Positions 1 through 8,594 are shown, numbered from the stretch's first letter. The stretch is DNA of 20,242 bases from an uncultured candidate division Zixibacteria bacterium (GCA_913009765.1 CAJVYT010000030.1:1-20242); one strand, 5' to 3'. The notes: a model not told the origin generated them from the sequence alone. Numbers and translations: made by a program.

Positions 1-303
1 CTGAAACGTTTGTACAAAAATAAAGCTGAACTTCTTCTGGTCTTGGACCGACCGGAAATCCCCCTTCATAACAATGCAAGTGAAACAGATATTCGGGAAT
101 ATGTCAAACGACGCAAAGTCAGTGGGGGAACCCGCAGTGATGCCGGCAGAAAATGCCGTGATACTTTCACAAGCCTTAAAAAAACATCCCGAAAATTGAA
201 CATCTCCTTTTGGCTATATCTTAACGATCGAATAGGGAGTCTTAATGCCATATCTCTTTTGGATCATTTAATGCGTCTACGCTCTCCTTCCTCAACTTTT
301 TGA
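1..303 (+). pseudogene. IS66-family transposase, C-terminal fragment
   Basis: The reading frame is open from base 1 and gives 100 residues. It has the hallmark C-terminal part of IS66 transposases: RPEIPLHNNASETDIREY (residues 17-34) with the N-N-x-x-E signature (E28 would be the last acidic residue of the DDE triad), then a basic KRRK, SGGTRSDAGRK and FWLYLNDR. IS66 transposases move the element by cut-and-paste or copy-type DDE chemistry. The 5' part lies outside the window. After about residue 90 the frame no longer looks like IS66 and runs into DNA that is also the end of the methyltransferase gene on the other strand, with no terminal inverted repeat visible between them. So the element is probably a 3'-truncated remnant, not a working copy. 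The family call is firm; intactness upstream cannot be judged. Confidence 0.85.
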
Positions 304-2192
304 GATGTTACGAAATTATTTCCGTCTAATGGAACATTGCCAATGCTCATTTTACTTATATTGGAAATTGGCTTATTCCTTGGTTCAATAATTACTGTAT
401 CAGCATCAATCAAATAAGGACTAATATTTTTAGCCATTTTTTTTACTGAGTCAGTATAAATATATCTACCTTTTACTCTTCTGGTGTTTTTTAATCCAAC
501 AATAATACAGGTAACCTTTGCTTTATTTTTTGCATTATTACCCCATGAAAAAGATTGATGCGCAAAAAATATCTCCATGCCCTTTGAAAATAAATATGGC
601 CAAATGAGACATACTTGCTCACCTTGACAGATTGAATTTGTAGACACAAATGCAAATGCACTGTCAGTACCCTCAATATAATTGGCAGCTTTTTTAAACC
701 AACAGCCTATATAATCGATACGCTTAAAATTTTTAAACCCTTTAAATACCGAGATTATTTCTTTCTTTTGCGCTTCGTTTTGATTTTGGAAACCAATATA
801 AGGCGGATTTCCCAAAATATAAATCTCATACCCCTCATCTTTCGGACACACTTTCTCCCAATCCAGCCGTGTCGCATTGCCACAAACAATATGCCCCCCA
901 TCCTGCAACGGCAGTGTGGGTCGTGCTTTGCCAAACACCTCCTTGAAAGCGATGTTCATCTGATGCTCTGCCAGCCACAATGAAAGCTTGGCGGTCTCAT
1001 GGGCGAAGTCATCCAGTTCAATGCCGTAGAATTGGGAGAGGTTGATTTTGCTGGTAAATCGAAACGATATCTGCTTGCCATACAACCGCTTAAAAACCTC
1101 AATCTCCAGCTTGCAAAGCTCCTTGTAAGCAATAATCAAAAAGTTGCCGGAACCACATGCAGGGTCGAAGATGCGCAGGTGATAAAGCCGGTCCAAAAGT
1201 TTTGTCAGTTTGGTCTTGTTGTTTCCCGCCTGTTCCAATTCAGCGTAAAGATCATTGAGAAACAGTGGTTCAATCACCTTCATGATATTTACCACCGAGG
1301 TGTAGTGCATTCCCATACTGCCACGCTGGTCGTTATGGATCACGGCCTGAATCATGGAGCCGAAAATATCAGGGTTGATCGCCTTCCAGTTAAGCGCGCC
1401 ACACTCGATAATGATCTTTCTCGATTTTGCGGTGAACATTGGAACGGGGTATTCGTCGGCAAACAGCCCGCCATTGACGTATGGAAAATCTTGCAGAAAC
1501 TGCGGGAAGCTGGATCGCTCAAGCAGGCTGAGCACTTTGAAGAGCTTCTGCAGATAGGCTTGAAGATCGCTGCCGTCTTCAGTAGTATGGGATGCCACCG
1601 CGTTGGTGAACTGGTTGTCAGCAAAGATGTCGGTATCTTCAGCAAAGAAGCAGAAAAGCAGGCGGGAGAGGAAGATGTTGAGCGCGTGCCTGTCACGATC
1701 ATTCCCGGCAGGGTTGTCTTCCAGAATAAGATCGTAGAGCCGTCCCATACGTTCTGCCGCCTTGATGTCCGCCGGGTTTTCACTCTGGAACTGTGATTTC
1801 TCCATTCCCGCCCAGGGCAAGAAGAAATCAAAGTGTTTTGTCAAGTCATGAGCGGGGATATCAAGCGTATCTTCAGTCCTGGTGTCAACCGATAGCAGAG
1901 TTTTAAAATCGGTAACAATAATGAAACGAGGATGGTGCCTGATAATGGCAGGGTCGCTTTTTACTTTGTCAATGAGTTCGTGCAGATCAATAGCAGTCTC
2001 TTCTTTAAAAAAGAGCTTCTTTTTCCAGAGAATTTCACCCGGAATTTTTGAGAGGTTATAGTCACCCTTTTGTAACCGGGTGATGGAGGACTTTGGCTGT
2101 CCATATACAAGCAACAGGTCATAGATGAACGTTTTTTCGTTCAGATTCGTTACAAGCGACTGGATATTATTTTCTAATTTTTCAATATTCAT
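264..2192 (-). pseudogene. MmeI-like class I DNA methyltransferase, 3'-truncated
   Basis: The 642-residue product is a SAM-dependent N6-adenine-type DNA methyltransferase of the large MmeI-like/type IIG group. SAM-binding motif I is FDPACGSGN (342-350) and catalytic motif IV is NPPY (462-465). The N-terminal 130 residues (YDLLLVYGQPKSSITRL, PRFIIVTDFKTLL, FDFFLPWAGMEK) are the conserved head of this family. I could not place a convincing PD-(D/E)XK nuclease centre there, so restriction activity is not claimed. Members are usually around 900 residues; this one stops right after a region (KMSIGNVPLDGNN, 614-626) that normally leads into the target-recognition and C-terminal part. The loss coincides with the abutting IS66 fragment, so I call it truncated. 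Base composition is mosaic: about 53% G+C in 841-900 and 1141-1200, but 23-28% in 421-480 and 721-780. The start at 2192 sits about 40 bases below a good promoter, without a clear ribosome-binding site. Confidence 0.8.
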
Positions 2193-2232
2193 AGATGGGT
2201 TAAATCTTCGATACTTTTCGTATATCTACAAG

Positions 2233-2260
2233 ATTATACAAGTATCCAGCCAATTAACAA
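2233..2260 (-). promoter_or_regulatory. Predicted sigma70-type promoter of the methyltransferase gene
   Basis: Read on the minus strand: -35 TTGTTA (2255-2260), 16-base spacer, perfect -10 TATAAT (2233-2238). It lies about 40 bases upstream of the ATG at 2192. Found by eye only. Confidence 0.5.
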
Positions 2261-2421
2261 GTTTTTTTGTTGATAATTTATGATTTCCTAACGGGATAAC
2301 AGGCATTTTGTAATGATATCTATAAAGCAAATAACATCTTTAATGATGTCTTGAGGGAAAACAATATTTGTTTGCTTCCATAAATTATCTTGCATTCTGA
2401 GACAAAATTATAATTACTGAC

Positions 2422-2498
2422 TATAGAGAATACTCAATGTTCCAGAATTCTGATCTAAACGGAAGGTTTCATACCGTAATAAACAAAACTGGAAATTT
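2422..2498 (+). repeat. Diverged direct repeat, copy A (decayed coding remnant)
   Basis: Aligns without gaps to 8071-8147 at a fixed offset of 5649 bases; roughly three quarters of positions match by eye, including ACAAAACT and GAAGGTTTC blocks. Read in the frame that is open in copy B, this copy gives an equivalent peptide (IEN, QC, ILI, EGF, TKLEI conserved) but with three stop codons, so it looks like a dead coding fragment. The two copies bracket the four-gene cassette. Confidence 0.7.
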
Positions 2499-2792
2499 CT
2501 CTCCGAAAATTACGCTTACAATCGGTAATCCTCAGATTCTATACAGCATGATTCTGAAAGGTACACCTGCTTATGAATGATTTTGAAAGACACTACTATT
2601 GTAAATTAATCTATGTTAGCTTCAGGTTTAACAGGAACATCAAGATTGAGGATTTCCTACCAGAATTTGCACTTTACGGAAATTATTTAATAATGAGAAT
2701 TAGCGATATAAAGCCGCAGTCAGGCAAGACACTCACCTGTGTGTATTGATAATTGAGATGCTCTTTTGCTCATGTGTTCCTCTATTCTATTC

Positions 2793-2821
2793 TTGACAAA
2801 CCTCACGTTTCGATATATTCT
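2793..2821 (+). promoter_or_regulatory. Predicted sigma70-type promoter for the DGQHR operon
   Basis: Perfect -35 TTGACA (2793-2798), 17-base spacer, -10 TATTCT (2816-2821, 4 of 6). It would leave a leader of roughly 145 bases before the ATG at 2974, long enough for post-transcriptional control, though I see no recognisable riboswitch. Assigned by eye. Confidence 0.5.
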
Positions 2822-2973
2822 TAAAAATCAATAAGTTCCCGTCTGGATAAATGCGTTTAACGGTTTCTATAGATCTAAAAGAATTGAGGGGGATTAGTCT
2901 TTTGGTTCTTTTAGTAGAGAGTTCTTAATCAAACTTATAATTAATTGGATTTCAAAATTAATGGAGAGTTACA

Positions 2974-3981
2974 ATGAAAAAAACATTTCAGGCTATCCAA
3001 GTTAAACAAAACAATTGGAAATTTTATATCTTCACTATTGATTCAAAACTGCTTTATGAAATTGCGTATGTAAGTAGGAGGTTTGAAAATAAATCTCAAG
3101 GATACCAGCGCAATCTTTCTGAAAGCAGAGCCCGAGATATTCATGATTATGTGTTTGAGTCAAAAGGAGTCATTCCCAACAATATACTTCTTAATTTCGA
3201 AAAACCAATTAAATATGATACTAAGAAACATACGTTAACTTTTGATATAAAAGAAAACATAGCGTGGGTTATAGATGGGCAACATAGACTTTATGGCTTA
3301 TCTCTTAGCAAAAAAGCTATTGATATAATGGTAGTTGCATTTGAAAATTTAAGCCTCCCTGATCAGGCAAAAATATTCAGAATTATCAACTCAACCCAAA
3401 AAGGAGTAAATACATCTCTTATTTATGATCTTATTGATTTAGTAAGAGACGCAAGTTTTTTAGATGAAAGAGCTCACGAATTAGTTAAGAAACTTAATAG
3501 CGATTCTGATTCTCCTTGGTTTGATCAGATAAAGATGCTAGGAGTAGGTAAAGGTTTTATTTCTCAAAGTGCTTTTGTTAACAATTTAAAACCTCTATTA
3601 GATGAAGAAAAAAGGGCGCCTTTGATAATTTATACTGAGGAAGAGCAATACGGAATACTTAGAAATTATTTTAAAGTCATTAAAACTTTATTCCCCGATG
3701 ATTGGGGAAGTAAAAATTCCTTATTAACAAAAACAATGGGATTTTATGCACTTATGTCTTTATTGCCAATTGTATTACAACATTGTTTAAGTACATATAG
3801 TGATTTCAAAATTGATTCGATTATGAAAATTCTGAACCCAATAAAAAACTATGACTTTTCAAGTAGTGGTCCACTAAAAGGTGTCTCTGGCAAAGCTGGA
3901 GTAGAAAGAGTTATAGAAGAGTTATCCTCTCGACTTAAAGATGCAAGAAGTCAAACTAAAGTTCCAACTATTACACTTTAA
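2974..3981 (+). CDS. DGQHR-domain (DndB-like) protein
   Basis: A 335-residue protein with the DGQHR signature (D101-R105, in the context WVIDGQHRLYG) preceded by the QGYQR element (42-46) and followed by a typical RIINSTQKGVN stretch (about 136-146). Known DGQHR proteins include DndB, the regulator of DNA phosphorothioation clusters, and DpdB of the 7-deazaguanine DNA-modification clusters; the fold has ParB-like character. No other dnd or dpd gene is in the window, so only the family is assigned. The start is supported by GGAGAG about 7 bases upstream. It is the first gene of a two-gene operon with the next gene beginning 2 bases after its stop, and is far A/T-richer than the genes at 8.6 kb (22% G+C in 3181-3240), which suggests transfer. 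Confidence 0.8.
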   Translation: MKKTFQAIQVKQNNWKFYIFTIDSKLLYEIAYVSRRFENKSQGYQRNLSESRARDIHDYVFESKGVIPNNILLNFEKPIKYDTKKHTLTFDIKENIAWVIDGQHRLYGLSLSKKAIDIMVVAFENLSLPDQAKIFRIINSTQKGVNTSLIYDLIDLVRDASFLDERAHELVKKLNSDSDSPWFDQIKMLGVGKGFISQSAFVNNLKPLLDEEKRAPLIIYTEEEQYGILRNYFKVIKTLFPDDWGSKNSLLTKTMGFYALMSLLPIVLQHCLSTYSDFKIDSIMKILNPIKNYDFSSSGPLKGVSGKAGVERVIEELSSRLKDARSQTKVPTITL

Positions 3982-3983
3982 CT

Positions 3984-4823
3984 ATGGTTTATAAAATTAT
4001 TAATAAATTCATGTCTGTAAGCGGTGTCCATAACAAATTTATTAAAGATGCTATACGAGAAAATCCTTACGTTCCGCCTTCATCGATAACAAAGTCATTC
4101 CAAAGTTTTTCTTTAAGTGATTTAAAAAAATCTTTCTATAAAGAAGTAAATCTTTATTTAGATAAATCAATATATCAATACATTATCAGCAGAGAATTAT
4201 TGAACAGTGGTCATTTCTCATGGGCTGCTGTAACACAGTATTATGCAAATTATTATTCAATCTCTGGCTTAATAAGACTTCACGAACACGGTTTTTCAAA
4301 AATCGGTAATAAAGGTATTGAAATTCAGAATGATTCTGCCAATAAATATAAAGTGCGAAAAATATCTAATAATGGTTTGCACCGGGTTGTATGGGATAAA
4401 TTCTACTCTCTATTTCAAAACTTTGATTACAAACCTCATATTTTTTATTTTATATGCGTACCTCTTCAAAGTAATAACAATTATTATGAATCAGATCGTA
4501 GAAATACTATTAACTATGGCCCTGGAGAAGGGTATAACGAAATTTACTACACCCAAAGTAAGATTCAACGATTAAAAAAAGAGAATCAGAAAGACACATA
4601 CTCTATCAATAAATTTATAAGAGTAAATGAGTGGGTAGATATTGATAATGTTACACAGAACAGAATTAGATTGCTTGCTAATGTTATTCATGAAGTAGAT
4701 AAGTTAAGTGAATTCCCTATAGAGGTTAAAGAAAGGTTTAATAATAGAAAAAAATTTATTAGCAAATTTGAAGCTAAAGTTGGGATTCGTAATAGGATTA
4801 TTGGATGGTTAGAAGGTAAATAA
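3984..4823 (+). CDS. Unknown protein, partner of the DGQHR gene
   Basis: A 279-residue soluble protein that I do not recognise. It has no signal peptide or membrane segment. Residues 79-100 (SWAAVTQYYANYYSI...) resemble the A-x-x-x-x-Y-Y-A helix seen in HEPN-type four-helix domains, but no R-x4-6-H ribonuclease motif is visible, so a HEPN-like fold is only a suggestion. The protein is rich in Tyr, Asn and Lys, in line with the low G+C. It begins 2 bases after the DGQHR stop codon without its own clear ribosome-binding site, implying translational coupling; an internal Met at residue 10 is an alternative start. Its 3' end faces the ATPase gene with only 13 bases between the two stop codons. 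Confidence 0.75.
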   Translation: MVYKIINKFMSVSGVHNKFIKDAIRENPYVPPSSITKSFQSFSLSDLKKSFYKEVNLYLDKSIYQYIISRELLNSGHFSWAAVTQYYANYYSISGLIRLHEHGFSKIGNKGIEIQNDSANKYKVRKISNNGLHRVVWDKFYSLFQNFDYKPHIFYFICVPLQSNNNYYESDRRNTINYGPGEGYNEIYYTQSKIQRLKKENQKDTYSINKFIRVNEWVDIDNVTQNRIRLLANVIHEVDKLSEFPIEVKERFNNRKKFISKFEAKVGIRNRIIGWLEGK

Positions 4824-4836
4824 TTAAACCGGAACG

Positions 4837-6159
4837 TTATTGTTCATTAATTAATTGAGCTATTTTCTCAGCTTTCGAACAATCGTTACATTGGGCAAAG
4901 ATTTCATTAATTATGCTATCCAACTTATCACTATTAATTTTGTGACCCTTTTGTTTGGCTTGAGGGAGGTTAGCAGGTTTTGATGTTTGTAATTTACTAA
5001 CAGGTCCGCGATATGGTTCCCTAGATTTTTCTCGAATTTCTTTTGATAGAAGTAATCCTATTACTCTTTCTATTTCTCGATAAAAAACAGCCTTATAATC
5101 ATTATCAATAAAATCATCTCGACGACCGTTAGGAATCAGCTTATCAGAAACAATATGGATCTCTCCTACACAGTAATGATTAAATCGAGCTTCACGAAAG
5201 TACTGATTCAACAAGTGTGAATCACCAAGCAATATATCTCCAACTCTTACCTTAATACCGCCTCGCAGATCCCCACGACATAGTGCGCCTTTCATTTGCT
5301 CTCGTGTTGCTATCCAGTATACGGCTAATAATTCTTTGATAGGTGTCTCTAATTTATTTAGTCGGACTCCTGTTAATCTATCATTACGACCTTTCATTAC
5401 TGGCACTTCATTTGTATAAGGTTTGTATAGTCTTTGACCGTTCAGAGTTATTGTATATGTTCTATAATCTGCCACATTTGATTTTAAATATTTTTCAATC
5501 TGAGAGGCATAACTGAATTCTGAATTGTTAAAAGGTAAAGGGGCAACTTCAGTGAGATATTTTCTTACTTTTTGTATATCAAGTAAAACATTTCTATAGC
5601 TTGAAACACCTTCCAGTAAAACTGTGAAATATGTATTGTCTTTTTTTTCAGCGCGCGATTGTTTAAAAGTTACGGTTGTTTCTAGTACGTTACTCATATT
5701 GCTTTTTTTCCCGTTGCCGTTGCCTAATACTTCTCTTAGCCTTATACAATCCCATATTTGCTTTGACACTGTTTTTTGTCCTGGGGACGAAGTTGTAAAT
5801 GTAATTTTATCGCAAAATGCTATTCCACCAAGTCTTCCTATGCCACGGAATCCCCTGGCTGCTGTTCCTGTCTTTGCACTACTACCTATAGTGCTTAAGA
5901 AGTCTTTTGCCAATTTTGAGCAAATACCATGTGCATTGTCACCTATAAGTATTGATTTATTAATAGGGTCTAATTTAATGTCAATATTATATTTACTATT
6001 TGTTTTTTCTGAGCCATTATTAGATGAATTGTCTATTGAGTCAACGGCATTTTGTATGTATTCACGATATATCATCAGAGGGTTGTTATACATTCCTGAG
6101 GTTAGTGTTTCTATTAAGTAGATTCCTGTTTCAAATGACTGCTCTTTTTGTTTTTTCAA
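4837..6159 (-). CDS. Hsp90/HtpG-like GHKL ATPase
   Basis: A 440-residue protein with a GHKL (Bergerat) ATP-binding fold close to Hsp90. N-box: YREYIQNAVDSI with E33, N37 and D40. G1-box equivalent: IGDNAHGI, with D74 and G78, where the first Gly of the usual D-x-G-x-G is Ala76. G2 lid: GFRGIGRLGG (103-112). These would bind ATP and Mg. HtpG chaperones are over 600 residues; here the C-terminal dimerisation part is missing and a different 200-residue tail ends in a Lys-rich stretch. Such shortened Hsp90-like ATPases are frequent in defence islands (family knowledge). It lies 21 bases downstream of the radical SAM gene on the same strand, so the two are likely one transcript. The partner or client is unknown. 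Confidence 0.8.
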   Translation of the reverse strand: MKKQKEQSFETGIYLIETLTSGMYNNPLMIYREYIQNAVDSIDNSSNNGSEKTNSKYNIDIKLDPINKSILIGDNAHGICSKLAKDFLSTIGSSAKTGTAARGFRGIGRLGGIAFCDKITFTTSSPGQKTVSKQIWDCIRLREVLGNGNGKKSNMSNVLETTVTFKQSRAEKKDNTYFTVLLEGVSSYRNVLLDIQKVRKYLTEVAPLPFNNSEFSYASQIEKYLKSNVADYRTYTITLNGQRLYKPYTNEVPVMKGRNDRLTGVRLNKLETPIKELLAVYWIATREQMKGALCRGDLRGGIKVRVGDILLGDSHLLNQYFREARFNHYCVGEIHIVSDKLIPNGRRDDFIDNDYKAVFYREIERVIGLLLSKEIREKSREPYRGPVSKLQTSKPANLPQAKQKGHKINSDKLDSIINEIFAQCNDCSKAEKIAQLINEQ

Positions 6160-6180
6160 TGTGAAAACTCCTTATCTATC

Positions 6181-7653
6181 CTATGTAACTGTTTTTTGAT
6201 ATAAAGGCAAAGGCGATACATCCTCGGCGAAGTAGAACTCTAAAATAGCTTTTATTTTACCTTCTTTTTCTTTGATATATTGTTCCTTTAACTTTTTTTC
6301 ATTTCTGCACTTATTAAGAATTTCAAGCAGTTTCATGTGTTGATTTTTTGTCAAACGTTTGAATTGACGAATCCACGCTTTTTCTTTAACACCTGCTTCT
6401 CGTGAACGATACATCAATATGCGTTCTGGCATATGTAAAATTTGATAAAATTTTTCTGATGAGCCACCGAATGCACGATAAAAAAAATCCTCACCAGGCA
6501 TTACAGAACCTTTAACTACATTAAGTATTCTCTGAACATTCCTTAAGAAATACCAATTCCAGTTATCGCTAACATGATTGCGGTCCTCATTTTCTAATGG
6601 TATATATTTCATGGGAAAAGAATAAATCTTAGTGCCAAGTTCTTTATTTAAATCAATATTAATATGTAATCTTTCCCAGAAATCATCCGGCGAATCATTA
6701 AAATTGTATAAAATATAATTTGAGAGGTTCAGTATTTCATGCTTAGCTGCTAAACGTACAGCTTTCTCATATGTTTTTTTAAGCTTGAGGCTGTCAAATG
6801 CAATACGTAAGGGATGTATAGCAATTTTTGACATTAGTTTTATTTTTCCTTCTGTTAGTAATCTGGCATCTACTCCCTGATTAAAATCAACCCGTCGAAG
6901 TTTATTATTTAGTTTGGCTCCTTTCTCGAAACCTACATCTCTTATGTCTTTAATAATTTTTTTTAGATTCTTTGAATGAAGGACATTATTATCAAGAAGC
7001 ACTAAATGTGTTTTCTCGCCAAATTTACTTTTTATTCCTTCAATTAATGGTTTTATCCCGTGGTAATCAATAAACTTTGGCTCCAGTGTATTTACTCCGC
7101 AAAATTTACACTTATTGGGGCACCCTCTCGTTGCGTAGCCCATATAACTATCTTTTAAATTATAATCGTGATTTGGATAATTAAGGATAGAGTAGTCTGG
7201 TATCATCTTATCTACTATGAGGGAATTGTCTTTATCTAGGATTTTGGAGTGGTCTAAAACGCCTCTTATAATATTTGTTACTCCAGTGTCCTCATATAAT
7301 TTAGTTGATTTTAAAGTAGCAGCAATTCCTCCTACATATAATCGCGATGGGTCTCCTCTGAGAACAATATCTTTGTAATAATTTATTGTGTCAATTGTTG
7401 CTTTCCAGTAAAAGGTAAAAAGAGTGGTAATATATATACGGTCCCATGACTCCCAAGACATATCTTTAACTATTCCTTTGTGAAATGTAACCTTGTCACC
7501 AAGAGCTTTATGATAGGCTGATATTTTCATAAGACCCAGAGGAGGGAATTTGGTCTTATATGAAGGTTCAACTAATAAAATATTTCTATTCATAGAGCAA
7601 TTTGTTTGACTAGTATTAAAAATTACAAACTCTTTCTCATAAGAATATAGCAT
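6181..7653 (-). CDS. Radical SAM protein with B12-binding-like N-terminus
   Basis: A 490-residue protein with the radical SAM cluster motif C-x3-C-x2-C at Cys178, Cys182 and Cys185 (RGCPNKCKFCG), which holds a 4Fe-4S cluster and cleaves S-adenosylmethionine. The N-terminal 170 residues look like a cobalamin-binding Rossmann domain (NILLVEP, FPPLGLMKIS, YVGG at 106-109), but the D-x-H-x-x-G cobalamin ligand motif is not visible. DFNQGVDARLL (256-266) is a conserved feature of related uncharacterised radical SAM proteins. The substrate is unknown. Met21 (in front of NRNILLVEP) is a more natural start by domain boundary; neither start has a good ribosome-binding site. First gene of the minus-strand operon with the Hsp90-like ATPase. 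Confidence 0.8.
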   Translation of the reverse strand: MLYSYEKEFVIFNTSQTNCSMNRNILLVEPSYKTKFPPLGLMKISAYHKALGDKVTFHKGIVKDMSWESWDRIYITTLFTFYWKATIDTINYYKDIVLRGDPSRLYVGGIAATLKSTKLYEDTGVTNIIRGVLDHSKILDKDNSLIVDKMIPDYSILNYPNHDYNLKDSYMGYATRGCPNKCKFCGVNTLEPKFIDYHGIKPLIEGIKSKFGEKTHLVLLDNNVLHSKNLKKIIKDIRDVGFEKGAKLNNKLRRVDFNQGVDARLLTEGKIKLMSKIAIHPLRIAFDSLKLKKTYEKAVRLAAKHEILNLSNYILYNFNDSPDDFWERLHINIDLNKELGTKIYSFPMKYIPLENEDRNHVSDNWNWYFLRNVQRILNVVKGSVMPGEDFFYRAFGGSSEKFYQILHMPERILMYRSREAGVKEKAWIRQFKRLTKNQHMKLLEILNKCRNEKKLKEQYIKEKEGKIKAILEFYFAEDVSPLPLYQKTVT

Positions 7654-7748
7654 ATGAGAGGGGAGGATGTCTATCTTTCATAATGCTAAGGATGTAACAA
7701 CGATATAAATACACCCCCCTGAACAGTGATGTTACGAAAACTGGCCAA

Positions 7749-7771
7749 TCTTGATTTTGGGAAAATCAAGA
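7749..7771. repeat. Perfect 10-bp inverted repeat (stem-loop)
   Basis: TCTTGATTTT, a 3-base GGG loop, then AAAATCAAGA. It lies about 100 bases upstream of the radical SAM start. It is not followed by a T-run, so it is not a clear terminator; an operator or the end of an old element is possible. Confidence 0.6.
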
Positions 7772-8070
7772 AATGGAAGCACTATTGATGAAGCATCAGG
7801 CTATATATACTACTACCAATCCTGTAACTAACCGAATTCAATAGCAATATAGTGTTTTTATCATACTACAATTAATGGGGATTAGAAATAATTTTAGCCG
7901 AAAGATTTAATCTTTCCTCAATTATTATAGATTTTCAATTAACATATATATAAGAAGAGTACTTATTGAAGTGCAGATTATAGTCTAAAATTTCACATCG
8001 ATTCCGCATACCAAAGATGAAGATAATAGGATGAAAGATTGTACGTTTTAGAAATTTTCAAAAACTCAAC

Positions 8071-8147
8071 AATAGAGAATTTTCAATGCACTGGGATTCT
8101 TATCCACATTGAAGGTTTCAAACCGTTACAAACAAAACTTGAAATTC
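8071..8147 (+). repeat. Diverged direct repeat, copy B (coding remnant)
   Basis: Partner of 2422-2498, ungapped. In this copy the frame is open from about 8029 to a TAG at about 8159, giving roughly 43 codons that read like real protein (IENFQCTGILIHIEGF followed by KPLQTKLEILKEP), and the same frame continues open beyond the stop up to the MITE-like element. I do not recognise the protein. It is best read as a fragment of an inactivated gene. Confidence 0.65.
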
Positions 8148-8260
8148 TTAAAGAACCATAGACAGGTTCTTGGGAGAATGAAACTGATCCCAAACCAGCT
8201 CTTTTGCAAAGCCCTGTAGTGGAGATTTTAAATTATCCTTTGAGTGAAGATAAAATTTTA

Positions 8261-8507
8261 GGTAATAGTTCACCCCCCCTTTTTTTTGGAAAAGGGGGGC
8301 GAGGGGGGATTTTTATAATTTCAATGTCTTTTTTTACAATAAAAACAAGGTAGGATTAAAGGTATTGAGTGATATATTCTGATAGAGAAGTTTTTAAAAT
8401 CTTATTTAATGAAAAATTCCCCTTAATCCCCCTTTTCCAAAGGGGGAAGGTTTCAGTTCAGTCTTGTGGGCAATGATAAGCTTAACCGGGGGTGCTGAAC
8501 TATTACC
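8261..8507. mobile_element. MITE-like element, 247 bp
   Basis: Perfect 12-bp terminal inverted repeats: GGTAATAGTTCA at 8261-8272 and its complement at 8496-8507. Just inside are two inverted copies of a C-run/G-run hairpin unit (8273-8316 and 8411-8450, sharing the CCCCCTTTTCCAA core). There is no coding capacity, so it would depend on a transposase elsewhere. No clear target-site duplication is seen. Similar C/G-run hairpins are common interspersed repeats in Nitrospirota and Desulfobacterota genomes (general knowledge). Confidence 0.65.
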
Positions 8508-8594
8508 ATTCTTCTAATAACTGTTAACCGTTCACGGTTCACGCTTACCATTAAGATTTCCTCTGAATTATCCGATATACACTTAGAGTTCGAT

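Larger units (their letters stand above)
2193..2973. other. Gene-free A/T-rich flank, left of the cassette
   Basis: About 780 bases with no convincing gene. It contains the methyltransferase promoter at its left edge, a decayed coding repeat at 2422-2498 (listed separately), and a predicted promoter at 2793-2821 near the right edge. A 47-codon frame from the ATG at 2437 to 2580 exists but lacks a ribosome-binding site and is not kept in the second copy of the repeat, so it is not annotated. The rest shows no recognisable RNA gene or repeat. Confidence 0.6.
7654..8594. other. Gene-free flank right of the cassette
   Basis: About 940 bases with no intact gene. From left to right it holds a perfect 10-bp stem-loop (7749-7771), a 7-bp stem palindrome (7900-7916), a decayed coding repeat (8071-8147), a MITE-like element (8261-8507) and a small G/C-rich palindrome AACCGT-TC-ACGGTT (8526-8539). 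No clear promoter for either neighbouring gene was found. Confidence 0.6.

Noticed and set aside
999..1796. 265-codon frame opposite the methyltransferase
   Set aside because: It is a shadow of the real minus-strand gene; the product has no family features while the minus frame has motif I and conserved N-terminal blocks.
2437..2580. 47-codon frame starting in repeat copy A
   Set aside because: No ribosome-binding site, and the frame is not kept in copy B, where another frame carries the conserved peptide.
2974..3981. Full Dnd or Dpd DNA-modification system
   Set aside because: Only a DGQHR protein is present; no cysteine desulfurase, DndC/D/E, or TGT-like DpdA is in the window.
3984..4823. 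HEPN ribonuclease assignment for the 279-aa protein
   Set aside because: Only one helix looks similar and the R-x4-6-H catalytic motif is absent.
8261..8507. CRISPR array
   Set aside because: The repeated units are inverted, only two, and have no regular spacers.
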